64,000 nt of DNA from a virus: positions 1 to 64,000 of IMG/VR virus record IMGVR_UViG_3300034062_003747, one strand, 5' to 3'. The notes beneath the pieces were generated by a model that was not told the origin of the DNA, made no database searches, and saw nothing but the letters and a program-made list of their open reading frames with translations. The stretch's first letter is position 1. Each line of letters starts with the position of its first letter. Position numbers and translations under genes: made by a program. Below, one piece after another: positions 36,878 through 45,340 of this stretch.

Positions 36878-36897
36878 AAAGGAGATAAACTCCTTTC
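36878..36897 (-). terminator. Rho-independent terminator after carbamoyltransferase
   Basis: On the minus strand a 7-bp stem AAAGGAG/CTCCTTT with a 5-base loop is followed by TTTTTTT, 15 bases after the carbamoyltransferase stop. Confidence 0.78.
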
Positions 36898-36911
36898 TTA
36901 TTAATTCTATT

Positions 36912-38627
36912 CTATTTTATTTTTTTCTTAACGATATAGTTGTTAAGAACTAAGGTATCCATATCACAATCTAAAAATGTATCTATTGCATCTTTGGGGG
37001 TGTTTACAATGGTCTTATCTTTGACGTTGAATGATGTATTCAAAACAATTGGATACCCATTATCAATTTCTAATTGGTCAAGTAATTTGTGAATTCTATA
37101 ATGTTGTTTACGGCTAATAGTTTGAATTCTAGCAGAACCATCTATATGTGTAATTGCTGGTAACTTTTTTCTATGTTCTTCTTTTACACTCACTACTTGA
37201 TTCATATATGGAACAGAGTGTTTATAATCAAAATATTTTGTAAATACTTCTAGTTTTACTATTGGTGCAAAAGGTCTAAAACCTTCTCTCTTTTTAATTA
37301 CCTTATTTACTCTTGCTTTCATTTGTGGGTCTCTAGGATTTGCAAGTATAGAACGATTACCTAATGCTCTTGAACCAAATTCCATTCTACCTTCATACCA
37401 ACCAATAACATTACCATTTGTAATTTCTTTCGAAATAATTTCAATTAGTTCTGAGTGGTTTTTATATTCATACCAAACATCATCTTTAAAATTTTCTAAT
37501 TCTGTTAAAAATTCATCATTTGATTGATATGGTCCTAAATATGGATTTGAATTATCCACTTTAGTTGCCGTTTGGTTATGTCTGTAATAATATTCTAATG
37601 CGGCACCAATAGATGAACCGGCATCAGATGGTGCAGGTGGAATCCATAATTGTTTATATCGGGTTTCTTTAAAAATCTTTCCGTTTGCAGTTCCATTATA
37701 TGCACAACCACCACTCAAACACAAATTGTTTGTTGCTTTAATAAAAAACATTTTATTTAATAGTTTAAAAAAATATTTTTCATATTGTGATTGAATTGTT
37801 GCTGCTAAATCTTTATGTTGTTGTGTTAACTCTTCTTCTGGTAATCTATTTGGAAACCCAAATAAATTTCCTAATTTTTCGTTAAACATTGCTGAATCCG
37901 AATAGTCGTATTCAAAATATTCCATATTAATTTCAAACCCATCATCGTCTGTTGGTTTAATTAAATTTGAATATTGTTCAGAATATATTTCAGAATTACC
38001 ATATCCTGCTAATCCCATTACCTTATATTCACCTTCGTTTGGTTTAAATCCTAAAAAAGCAGTCATAGCAGAATATAACATTCCTAATGAATGTGGAAAC
38101 TTTATACTTTGCATTTTAATAATTAAGTTTTGTTCCGCATAAGCCATAACTACTGTATCCCATTCTCCCACCCCATCGACTGATATAATTGCTGTTTTAT
38201 CAAATGGTGATGTATAATATGAATATGCTATATGTGACATATGATGGTCACCATATTCTAAGATTATAGTTGGATTCGTAATCTCATATATTTTAGATTC
38301 AATTTCTTTAGCCTGTTGTTTATTTGAATCAATAATAGTTTTTCGTTTGAAGAAATTAATTAATCCGCCTCGTTTAGTAGATTCTTCAATTCGTTGTAAT
38401 TTTATTTTCGGGTTTTCATAAAATGCAACTACTGATATATCATCACCAGTAATATTATTGACATCATATAACCATTTAATTGCATTGGATGGAAATGAGG
38501 CATCATGTTTAATACCTGTAAATCTTTCTTCCTCTACCGCACCAATAACTTTTCCATCTAATATTAATGCAGCAGATGCATCGTGATAACCACATGCAAT
38601 GCCTAAAATATATTTTTTATTCATCAT
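36912..38627 (-). CDS. O-carbamoyltransferase, NodU/CmcH/TobZ family
   Basis: The 571-residue protein spans the whole family. ILGIACGYHDASAALI (H15, D16) and VEEERFTGIKHDASFP open the Kae1-like domain; H128-x3-H132 in DHHMSH gives the metal site; SVDGVGEWDT and LSGGCAYNGTANGKI follow. The C-terminal YrdC-like acceptor part has WYEGRMEFGSRALGNRSIL and a FRPFAPIV motif. Known members carbamoylate sugar hydroxyls (Nod factors, tobramycin, cephalosporins) using carbamoyl phosphate and ATP. T4-like cyanophages also carry relatives. Here the target may be a glycan or nucleotide sugar. It overlaps the sigma-factor gene by 11 bases, so it is co-expressed with it. Confidence 0.93.
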   Translation of the reverse strand: MMNKKYILGIACGYHDASAALILDGKVIGAVEEERFTGIKHDASFPSNAIKWLYDVNNITGDDISVVAFYENPKIKLQRIEESTKRGGLINFFKRKTIIDSNKQQAKEIESKIYEITNPTIILEYGDHHMSHIAYSYYTSPFDKTAIISVDGVGEWDTVVMAYAEQNLIIKMQSIKFPHSLGMLYSAMTAFLGFKPNEGEYKVMGLAGYGNSEIYSEQYSNLIKPTDDDGFEINMEYFEYDYSDSAMFNEKLGNLFGFPNRLPEEELTQQHKDLAATIQSQYEKYFFKLLNKMFFIKATNNLCLSGGCAYNGTANGKIFKETRYKQLWIPPAPSDAGSSIGAALEYYYRHNQTATKVDNSNPYLGPYQSNDEFLTELENFKDDVWYEYKNHSELIEIISKEITNGNVIGWYEGRMEFGSRALGNRSILANPRDPQMKARVNKVIKKREGFRPFAPIVKLEVFTKYFDYKHSVPYMNQVVSVKEEHRKKLPAITHIDGSARIQTISRKQHYRIHKLLDQLEIDNGYPIVLNTSFNVKDKTIVNTPKDAIDTFLDCDMDTLVLNNYIVKKKIK

Positions 38628-39378
38628 CTATATCATCTTCAGTTAAATCAATATTTGACATATCAACCCAAAATGGTTCTTTTTTAATTGTAAAATCTCC
38701 TGTTTCTAAATAATCGTTTAACATTTTTTTCTGATGTTGTTTCATCACATTTACAACTTTTGTAATATAGTGAGTTTTACAATCAGTCATTTCTCGTATG
38801 AGTAGGTATAAATGCTTTTTATTAAAATTTTCTATAAATTCACTTCTACGAAATAACTCTAATACTGCATCAGCAATTTGTATATCTCTTTTTTTATTAA
38901 AAATAGTAGTAAGATGTTTATCCCAATACATTAACATTAGGTCTTTAAATTCTCTAAATTCACTACCCTCTTCTACTTCATAAAAATCATTGGATGGATT
39001 CCAACTTTCTGGCATATCAGATATTAAAGCGTTTTGTTTCCAACGTTTATAATTACCATTATTTTTTAAGATTAAATGATTCTTTGCAATAATAGTGAAA
39101 TAGGAGAATGCACGACCTTTACCTTCTTGAAACATGTGCATTTTTTCTACTAATGTTGAAACTACTTCGGTTTGAATATCTTTTTTAGATACATCAAAAT
39201 AAGAAAATTTAAAAGTGTTTAAAACATTTTCTGCTAATTTTTCAAAAGGTGCTTTAATTCTTTCTTCGTAAATTTTACTTCTTTCAACTGGATTTTTTGA
39301 TTTGTTATATTCGATTATTGCTTCTTGCGCAGGTGCACCGAAATATATTTTTGATTTTGGTTTTCTTTGTTTTGCCAT
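38617..39378 (-). CDS. Late transcription sigma factor, gp55-like
   Basis: The 253-residue product has the pattern IIEYNKSKNPVERSKIYEER, then APFEKLAENVLNTFKFSY and GRAFSYFTIIAKNHLI, which fits the region-2-type core of T4 gp55-like sigma factors: a helix pair for core RNA polymerase binding and an FSYFTIIAKN helix that would read the -10 element. There is no obvious region 4, so it should not need a -35 element. It would direct host RNA polymerase to late promoters, here perhaps the TATATTTATA boxes ahead of virion genes. The C-terminal acidic tail (LTEDDIDDE) recalls the gp55 clamp-binding end but is not identical. Confidence 0.75.
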   Translation of the reverse strand: MAKQRKPKSKIYFGAPAQEAIIEYNKSKNPVERSKIYEERIKAPFEKLAENVLNTFKFSYFDVSKKDIQTEVVSTLVEKMHMFQEGKGRAFSYFTIIAKNHLILKNNGNYKRWKQNALISDMPESWNPSNDFYEVEEGSEFREFKDLMLMYWDKHLTTIFNKKRDIQIADAVLELFRRSEFIENFNKKHLYLLIREMTDCKTHYITKVVNVMKQHQKKMLNDYLETGDFTIKKEPFWVDMSNIDLTEDDIDDE

Positions 39379-39385
39379 TTGGTAA

Positions 39386-39649
39386 TTATAATATTTCGTT
39401 TAGATTTTCAACAATAGTTTTTAATTCGGTAAAGGTAGCACCAACTTCATCATCGGATTCAAATGAACCACGAGAATCTATATTCCTTAAATTTTCTAAT
39501 GCGTTAGATACTTTAACTTTAACTTCTAATGTAGTTTCAATAATGGTGTCTTCCAATTCTTCAGTTTGTTTCAGTAAATTGAATATACTGATAATAAATG
39601 TTATATTTAACACTATTGAAATCAATAAAATGATGTAAATGTATGTCAT
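39386..39649 (-). CDS. Small single-pass membrane protein
   Basis: The 87 residues begin with one hydrophobic segment (YIYIILLISIVLNITFIISI), followed by an acidic coiled-coil-like region. It looks like a type of small membrane-anchored phage protein common in T4-like genomes; the function is unknown. It is seven bases from the sigma gene and in the same transcript. Confidence 0.68.
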   Translation of the reverse strand: MTYIYIILLISIVLNITFIISIFNLLKQTEELEDTIIETTLEVKVKVSNALENLRNIDSRGSFESDDEVGATFTELKTIVENLNEIL

Positions 39650-39658
39650 AGTTTGTTT

Positions 39659-39913
39659 TTATGCTTCACCCATTGGTCCGTAATAGATTCCTAACTTAGA
39701 ATCATCATCGGATGTTTGAGTATTTGCTTTTTTTATATTATTTTCTAATTGTTTTATTTTTAATTGAACTCTTTCATACCATTCTTTTTCTGATAGTATA
39801 CCTTTATCTATTAAAAGATTTACAAGGGCATCAATTACAATACTATGATTTAAAGTATGTTGTTCTATCTGTTGAAGAATCAATTTCTTCTGCTCCTTTT
39901 TGGTTAATTTCAT
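39659..39913 (-). CDS. Small hypothetical protein
   Basis: The 84-residue, helix-rich protein starts KLTKKEQKKLILQQIEQH and ends in a short acidic and glycine tail (GIYYGPMGEA). No family is recognised. Its first 71 bases overlap the end of the 96-residue gene in another frame, which is long for this genome; no later ATG is available, so either the overlap is real or one of the two products is not made. Confidence 0.58.
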   Translation of the reverse strand: MKLTKKEQKKLILQQIEQHTLNHSIVIDALVNLLIDKGILSEKEWYERVQLKIKQLENNIKKANTQTSDDDSKLGIYYGPMGEA

Positions 39914-40133
39914 TTATTAAATCTTTTATAGTAAAATTATTAGTTTCATCTAAATTACCAAATGCTTTTTTAATCGATTCTTCATGATAACCCAATGCAG
40001 ATGCTAATCTTGCACATATAGTTTTAAATTCAAAAATATTCAATTCATCTGGTATTGTAAATTCTATTTCGGATGCTTCTCTTGCATGTTCAATGTAATC
40101 ATCATCGGTGTACTTAAATATTAGTTTGGCCAT
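39843..40133 (-). CDS. Small hypothetical protein, phage-typical acidic fold
   Basis: The 96-residue protein, with KLIFKYTDDDYIEH and IEFTIPDELNIFEFKTICAR, resembles small conserved proteins of T4-like phages in which a short sheet is followed by an FxxIC helix. The function is unknown. The end overlaps the next gene by 71 bases. It sits 10 bases after the COG5610-like gene. Confidence 0.66.
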   Translation of the reverse strand: MAKLIFKYTDDDYIEHAREASEIEFTIPDELNIFEFKTICARLASALGYHEESIKKAFGNLDETNNFTIKDLINEINQKGAEEIDSSTDRTTYFKS

Positions 40134-40143
40134 TTTATTGTTT

Positions 40144-41097
40144 TTAGTTTCTATTTATTTTTTTTGTAATATCTCTTGTATATTTGTTGTCGTGGAAAAA
40201 ACTATCAAATAACGATTCGTTTTTTATATATCCATCCGTACACATTAAATCAAACATATAATCAGCGTTTGCTTTAGATACGATTTCAGTTGAATTAAAC
40301 ATATCTAATATAAATTTTTTAATTCCATTTATTATTTCATTTTTTTTATCAAAATGAGTTTGATTCTCACCCGGTTGTTCATTTATGAATTCACCATTTA
40401 TAATATCAATATAAGTGCCAACTTTATCAGTTAATACTGATTCTAAAAATATTATATTATCTTTTAATTTATGGGTTTCAAAATCATAAAAACCTTTTAC
40501 ATCATCTAATAGGGGGTTTCCTTTATAAGTAATGTATCTACCTTTAAATTTTAATCCATATGTTTTTTCTATATTATATTGAGTAGTTCCTTGATAACCA
40601 GTATCAACCATCAATAGGTTTTGAGAATTTCCTATAACCTCTAATATATATTTTTTATACTCATCTCGTGTTCTTTTAGCTTTTTGTATTATTTCTGTTA
40701 AATACAAATCTAAATTTGGTAAATTTACATTACTATCTACCATTGTATCATTTTCAATAGGTGGAGTTATACCAAATCTATCTTTTAACAAATTAGATAA
40801 TTTTCCATTATATCTATGCAAATCAAATGTCCTAAATACATCGGCCGTGTTAAAAATTGAAACTATTGTTGATAATGTACGCGATGTTTTAAAATATACT
40901 GAGGGTGGTAGTTCATATTTCTCTCTAAATAATTCGTATATTTCTTGTAAAAATAATCCTTCTCTTGAATTAAAAAGGATTTTATCACTATTACCAATTT
41001 CACTTTTTAACCAATCAAAATAATTGAATAGTAATGGGCCAAAATAATTATAACCTAATTTTTCTAATGATTTTGTATGATTGTCTATTTCTGTCAT
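40144..41097 (-). CDS. COG5610-like HAD-related surface-glycan protein
   Basis: The 317-residue protein has NYFGPLLFNYFDWL, then KILFNSREGLFLQEIYELF, a YFKTSRTLS element, and MVDTGYQGTTQYNIEK near 165. That order matches the HAD-like proteins of COG5610 and related domains, often part of polysaccharide or teichoic-acid gene clusters; their chemistry is not well established. Its start overlaps the stop of the HAD phosphatase gene as TAATG, so the two are translated together. It is the first of a short accessory trio (40144-42730) inside the conserved phage genes. Confidence 0.62.
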   Translation of the reverse strand: MTEIDNHTKSLEKLGYNYFGPLLFNYFDWLKSEIGNSDKILFNSREGLFLQEIYELFREKYELPPSVYFKTSRTLSTIVSIFNTADVFRTFDLHRYNGKLSNLLKDRFGITPPIENDTMVDSNVNLPNLDLYLTEIIQKAKRTRDEYKKYILEVIGNSQNLLMVDTGYQGTTQYNIEKTYGLKFKGRYITYKGNPLLDDVKGFYDFETHKLKDNIIFLESVLTDKVGTYIDIINGEFINEQPGENQTHFDKKNEIINGIKKFILDMFNSTEIVSKANADYMFDLMCTDGYIKNESLFDSFFHDNKYTRDITKKINRN

Positions 41098-41534
41098 TAT
41101 ATTACAAAAACTTTAAAAGAGGTTATTCCTAATTCAACCCAAACATCTATTACTCGTTGGTCATCATCATACGCACAAAATACATTTTCTTTTATTTTGG
41201 TTTCATATATTTTTCTTTTAAAAACAGGTGCCTTTAAAAAGTTATCTTCCCAACTTCTCATATACAAATTATCGTATGGTATGTTATATTTTTCTAACCA
41301 CTCTTTTGTAACCTTCCTTGTTGATTCTGGTCTACCGGTTAATACAATAACTTCAAACCCATTTTCTTTATAATTCTTTGCCAATTCAATCATTGGTAGA
41401 TTTGGTTTGTCTTTTATAAGGTTTTCGGATGAATGTACAATATCCCAGTCGAGTTTCCCATTTTCTTTTTCCGCTAATTTAAATCTATCATTAGCTATTG
41501 ACAATGTATTATCTATATCAATTATTATTTTCAT
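41097..41534 (-). CDS. HAD phosphatase, Pnk 3'-phosphatase-like
   Basis: The 145-residue protein has the HAD nucleophile motif D6-x-D8-x-T10 (IIDIDNTLS), motif II VLTGRPEST with T near 67, and a conserved YDDD region near 123. The layout is that of the 3'-phosphatase domain of T4 polynucleotide kinase, without the kinase half. It could repair 3'-phosphate ends of RNA or DNA, or it could be a sugar-phosphate phosphatase, since both neighbours look like glycan or modification enzymes. I favour the Pnk-like reading modestly. Confidence 0.72.
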   Translation of the reverse strand: MKIIIDIDNTLSIANDRFKLAEKENGKLDWDIVHSSENLIKDKPNLPMIELAKNYKENGFEVIVLTGRPESTRKVTKEWLEKYNIPYDNLYMRSWEDNFLKAPVFKRKIYETKIKENVFCAYDDDQRVIDVWVELGITSFKVFVI

Positions 41535-42730
41535 AATTCTCTTATACCTTGTTTTTCATAACTTACTGGCACTTTAATTCCCGTGTTACATCCATTACAA
41601 TTATCACAAAATGTAATATATCCTAAATCCGTATAACCTAAATCAAATTTAATTAATTCTTCATTTGATATGTTATTTAAAGTAACAAAATCATTATCAC
41701 TTAAAGGAAATAAGTTTGTTCTAACTGCTGAGGTATTAAGATGACAATAATAAAACTTACCATCATTTAATCCTCTAAATGGTGCTGTGCAACTATCAAA
41801 GTGTTTAATTAACTTATCTATTTCTAAATTCTTTTTAACTCTTAAATCTCCAAAATCATACCACTCTATTTCATTTCTAACATAATGTTTAATCCCATAG
41901 TTTTTATATTCCTCAATGGTACGCATAACTTTATTTTTAAGTTTAGGTAATTTATCCGAATAATCACTTATACTTAAAATAACATCACTATCTTTTAATA
42001 ATTGAAGAATACTTTCTTTTGGAGTAACTGTGCCATTAGTAGTGATTATAAGTTTATCTAATTTATCTATATGGTTTAATAAGATATGTTGGATTATATT
42101 TTCAATATCTGGGTGTAGGAAGGGTTCCCCACCAACTAAATGAAACACACTTACAAAATCTACAACTTTAAAATATGAATCTATATCGGTTATAATAGTT
42201 GATAAATTTCTATGATTTGGGTTATCATAATGTGGTATAAACATATTACAATGCGAACACGCTAAATTACACCTTTCAGTTACTAATACATCCGTTTGAA
42301 ATATATGAACTAAATTCTTATACATCAATGGCCAAATTCCTGCTATATGTTTGTATGTAGTATGGGTTACATTACATTCATCCAAATACTTTATATAACG
42401 TTGTCTATATTCATCCGTTGTAATAATAACTTTCTCATTACCATTAAACTCATCTATATGAATTAATTTTATATTCTTTCTATCACTCTTATATTGCTTG
42501 GATTCGCGATAATAAGAACTAATTTCATTCAAATTATTTATAATCGTACTACTTTTTACATCGTGGTCAACAATATATTTTATTTTTAATCTACCACTTC
42601 CAAGCAAAAAATCCATACTCCTAATAAATTGGACACATTCTTTACTTGCACCAAATAAAACATATTCAGTTTCAATATCCCAATTAGATATAAATTGTTT
42701 AAAATTATGTAATTCTGGATTATAAATCAT
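41531..42730 (-). CDS. Radical SAM protein with Rossmann-like N-terminal region
   Basis: The radical SAM cluster motif is C154-x3-C158-x2-C161 (TERCNLACSHC), followed by VGGEPFLHPD near 196. Near the C-terminus further cysteines (FCDNCNGCNTG) suggest an auxiliary Fe-S site of SPASM type. The first 130 residues contain EYVLFGASKECVQFI, which looks like a sugar-nucleotide or reductase-type Rossmann start. Radical SAM/SPASM proteins modify peptides, sugars or cofactors. The start overlaps nothing upstream and the stop overlaps the HAD gene by four bases. The substrate is not known. Confidence 0.8.
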   Translation of the reverse strand: MIYNPELHNFKQFISNWDIETEYVLFGASKECVQFIRSMDFLLGSGRLKIKYIVDHDVKSSTIINNLNEISSYYRESKQYKSDRKNIKLIHIDEFNGNEKVIITTDEYRQRYIKYLDECNVTHTTYKHIAGIWPLMYKNLVHIFQTDVLVTERCNLACSHCNMFIPHYDNPNHRNLSTIITDIDSYFKVVDFVSVFHLVGGEPFLHPDIENIIQHILLNHIDKLDKLIITTNGTVTPKESILQLLKDSDVILSISDYSDKLPKLKNKVMRTIEEYKNYGIKHYVRNEIEWYDFGDLRVKKNLEIDKLIKHFDSCTAPFRGLNDGKFYYCHLNTSAVRTNLFPLSDNDFVTLNNISNEELIKFDLGYTDLGYITFCDNCNGCNTGIKVPVSYEKQGIREL

Positions 42731-42737
42731 AATTTAC

Positions 42738-43355
42738 TTATAGGATTTTTCCTCCTTGTTCAATTAAACTTTGTGCTTTTTTATATTTCACAAATTCAGT
42801 AGTACCATCTTTTAATTGAACCATTACCATTTCATTTCTACCATAAGTTTTTGGTGCAGTATAAGTTGTTGAATATCTGCGATTTGGATTTGTAATTAGA
42901 ATTCCATTTAAGTGGTCTATTTCATGTTGTGCAACAACACATTCCATCAATCCTAAATCATTAAAAAATTCTTCAGAATCTTTCCAATCACCCAACTCAT
43001 TATCGGGTGAAAATACAACCGTCCCTAAGTTATCACATTCGACCGTAATCTTCTTTGCACGGATTGTTTTAACCGGACTCTTCATTGTTTTATCAATTGA
43101 TAAACATTGTTCTACATATGCAACTGAATCCTGTGAGTATTCTACAATCTTTGGATTGATTAATACTAATGGGTCTTTTACATTAATTATACATGCTCTC
43201 ACATCTAATCCTAATTGATTAGCAGATAAACCAATACCACCAAATTTAACTAACCCACTCGCTAATATTGTAGAAATAGATTCTATATCAGCAGGTGTGA
43301 ATTTTGTTTCACTAATTGGTTTTGATAATTTTAATTTGTCTTTTATTATGTTCAT
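42738..43355 (-). CDS. def: Peptide deformylase
   Basis: All three motifs are present: GIGLSANQ at 40-47, EQCLS with metal ligand C84, and QHEIDHLNG with H144, E145 and H148. The enzyme removes the N-formyl group from new proteins. At 205 residues it is slightly longer than usual; the insertion lies between motif II and III (ECDNLGTVVFSPDNELGDW). Phage deformylases are known from T4-like cyanophages, where they are thought to help processing during heavy protein synthesis. It is six bases from a 71-residue gene and shares its class I promoter. Confidence 0.93.
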   Translation of the reverse strand: MNIIKDKLKLSKPISETKFTPADIESISTILASGLVKFGGIGLSANQLGLDVRACIINVKDPLVLINPKIVEYSQDSVAYVEQCLSIDKTMKSPVKTIRAKKITVECDNLGTVVFSPDNELGDWKDSEEFFNDLGLMECVVAQHEIDHLNGILITNPNRRYSTTYTAPKTYGRNEMVMVQLKDGTTEFVKYKKAQSLIEQGGKIL

Positions 43356-43360
43356 TTTAA

Positions 43361-43576
43361 TTATTTTCTTAATGGATTATATGGATTTATATAATTTGGT
43401 TTAAAGTATTCATCAGTATATTCTAACTCATCTGGAAATATAGATAATTGTTTACCATATTCATTTTTAGGTTCTACTAATTTGTTTGCTAACTTTCTAA
43501 CTTTCTCACCCAATTCATAATTGTTTGGTGTTTCGTTTATTAATGAAAGTGGAATTTCAATTGTTAATTTATTCAT
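43361..43576 (-). CDS. Small hypothetical protein preceding deformylase
   Basis: A 71-residue protein, NKLTIEIPLSLINETPNNYE, then a Lys-rich helix and a Pro/Asn-rich end. The family is not recognised. It is the first gene after class I promoter P3 and five bases before the deformylase, so the two are one unit. Confidence 0.65.
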   Translation of the reverse strand: MNKLTIEIPLSLINETPNNYELGEKVRKLANKLVEPKNEYGKQLSIFPDELEYTDEYFKPNYINPYNPLRK

Positions 43577-43602
43577 ACTATTTATTTTAAAATATTATCT
43601 TA

Positions 43603-43634
43603 CAAAGATACAACATTTTTTTGATAAAACCAAA
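43603..43634 (-). promoter_or_regulatory. Class I promoter P3, deformylase unit
   Basis: TTTGG (43634-43630) and TATCTTTG (43610-43603), with a 20-base spacer. It lies in the gap before the 71-residue gene at 43576. Confidence 0.78.
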
Positions 43635-43643
43635 TGTTTTTCA

Positions 43644-43889
43644 TTATTTGAATTTAGATAATGTTTTTTCGTTACTTTTTGTCTTTGCTTTCTTTGCCTC
43701 TTTGGTTTGAGTTTGTATTAATTTCATTCGTTGTGTCCAAGCGGGTTTGTATTTATATTCAACTGATATTGGGCCGTTAGGGAATTTAGTTTTATCGTAT
43801 TTCCAAACAGATATACATTCATCATCTTCAAATGTGTGTTCGAATTTTAATGGTTTATCTTTTACGGATGGTTCTGGTTTCTTTGCCAT
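43644..43889 (-). CDS. Small hypothetical protein
   Basis: An 81-residue basic protein with an acidic middle (EHTFEDDECISVWKYDK) and a Lys/Thr-rich tail. The pattern of short strands then a basic tail might suit a nucleic-acid-binding role, but no family is recognised. It follows the ABC ATPase-GNAT gene by nine bases. Confidence 0.62.
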   Translation of the reverse strand: MAKKPEPSVKDKPLKFEHTFEDDECISVWKYDKTKFPNGPISVEYKYKPAWTQRMKLIQTQTKEAKKAKTKSNEKTLSKFK

Positions 43890-43898
43890 ATAGTAAAT

Positions 43899-45074
43899 TT
43901 AAAATGAAAAAAATTGATTTACCTTTTCGGTATCTACTCTACATCCCAATCGAAGTTCCCCAATTGGTTTTAGTAAATCTGAATATCCTTCGATGGTATC
44001 TCCATCATATTCGTGACAATATGATGCTCTTACTTTTATTGTTTTATATACATCCGAATGTTCATTGTTATCATGTCTAACCTTACCATTGAATAACGTA
44101 GGTTTCCAATTATCAGTATGATTATTTCTATAAATTCCTAATGCAGGATTAATAGTTTTGGTATAGAATTTACCACCAATACTTTTTAATATACCCCCAC
44201 AAAATTCTGATATCTTACTTCCAATTCCCATACCTTGATAATCTGGGTGTACTACGATTCTACTTTCTCTAAACACTTTAAACCCACCATTCTTTCCTAA
44301 GTGTCTACCTATAACGTTTATTGCAATGGGTTTATTGTTCCATTCAAACAAAAGAAATATATAAGTGCGATTTACACTTTCAGTTAGATAATGATGTTTT
44401 TTGAAGAAGTCAAAAGTTTCAGGTTCGACCCTACTAACTTGTAAAGAGATTTCGGGTCTTCCGAGCCGAAGATAGTCAGGCCTTTCGAGCCCGCCTCCTT
44501 TTAATGGGGTATAAATCCAATCCGGCATAACCCATTCCATAATATCAAAATGACAAGATGCAAGTATAACCTTTTTCTTTTCTCTACGAATATACTTTTG
44601 TAATGCCAAACTCATTGCCTTAGCAACATCTCTATCCACTACTGATGTGTACTCATCTACTAAAATAGTTTCACCTTCTTTTGATGATGCAACTAAATAG
44701 GCAAGATATGCACGATATTGTTCTCCATTACTTAATAAACGAAATGGTCTTAACCAAGTTGGAACTGATGATAATCCAATTGATGTTAGGACTCTACTTG
44801 CTTCATCTGGTTCTAACCAATCAAAATTTGAAATAAGGGGTTTATCTACATCAAACTCAATAGTTTTAATACCACCTAATTCTTTTAAGATTGTGGATTT
44901 ACCACTACCACTTCCGCCATATATCACACCTACATTCCACTCAAATGAATTAAGACCATCAATATCCATTGGAATGGTTACACTGGTCTCTTCTCTATTT
45001 TGAATATCAAACGCATCATACACATATTCGGTGTACTTATCATTTTGTATTTTTGATGTAAGTGTAATGTTCAT
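43899..45074 (-). CDS. ABC ATPase fused to GNAT-like domain (COG2401-like)
   Basis: The 391-residue protein has Walker A at 53-61 (GGSGSGKST), an LLSNGEQYRAYLA signature near 113-125 and Walker B ETILVDEYTSVVD with D140 and E141. No membrane segment or second ATPase half is present, so it is not a transporter. From about 205 the chain continues as a GNAT-like fold: IVVHPDYQGMGIGSKI is the acetyl-CoA loop, then NPALGIYRNNHTDNWKP. This ABC-plus-acetyltransferase arrangement matches COG2401, whose function is not settled. Mom-type DNA modification enzymes are also GNAT-like, but I see no direct proof of a link. Confidence 0.8.
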   Translation of the reverse strand: MNITLTSKIQNDKYTEYVYDAFDIQNREETSVTIPMDIDGLNSFEWNVGVIYGGSGSGKSTILKELGGIKTIEFDVDKPLISNFDWLEPDEASRVLTSIGLSSVPTWLRPFRLLSNGEQYRAYLAYLVASSKEGETILVDEYTSVVDRDVAKAMSLALQKYIRREKKKVILASCHFDIMEWVMPDWIYTPLKGGGLERPDYLRLGRPEISLQVSRVEPETFDFFKKHHYLTESVNRTYIFLLFEWNNKPIAINVIGRHLGKNGGFKVFRESRIVVHPDYQGMGIGSKISEFCGGILKSIGGKFYTKTINPALGIYRNNHTDNWKPTLFNGKVRHDNNEHSDVYKTIKVRASYCHEYDGDTIEGYSDLLKPIGELRLGCRVDTEKVNQFFSF

Positions 45075-45075
45075 A

Positions 45076-45339
45076 TTAATGTTTTATTTTATTATCTTCA
45101 TCTAACATTTTATGTGACCTTAACATAATACTACCTTTGATTGTTCCTTTTAAATTATCTTCATCAATTACTCTATCCACACCAACGTATGATGTAGTTT
45201 TTACTTTAATCATTTCAGCTAATGCTGCCTTTGCAATCATATCCGTTCTACTTCGTTTACCCCTTGTTGTATCAGTACCCAATAATGGTGCATCAAAGTC
45301 TACATCTATTTCTAAATTAATTTTGTATTTAAATGTCAT
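45076..45339 (-). CDS. Small hypothetical protein
   Basis: The start is set at ATG 45339 (87 residues, MTFKYKINLEIDVDFD) because the frame to 45348 begins with TTG and would overlap the previous stop. The protein has a beta-rich N-terminus and an Arg/Lys loop (TRGKRSRTDM). No family is recognised. It is one base from the ABC ATPase-GNAT gene and almost abuts the previous gene, so it belongs to the same transcript. Confidence 0.62.
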   Translation of the reverse strand: MTFKYKINLEIDVDFDAPLLGTDTTRGKRSRTDMIAKAALAEMIKVKTTSYVGVDRVIDEDNLKGTIKGSIMLRSHKMLDEDNKIKH

Positions 45340-45340
45340 A

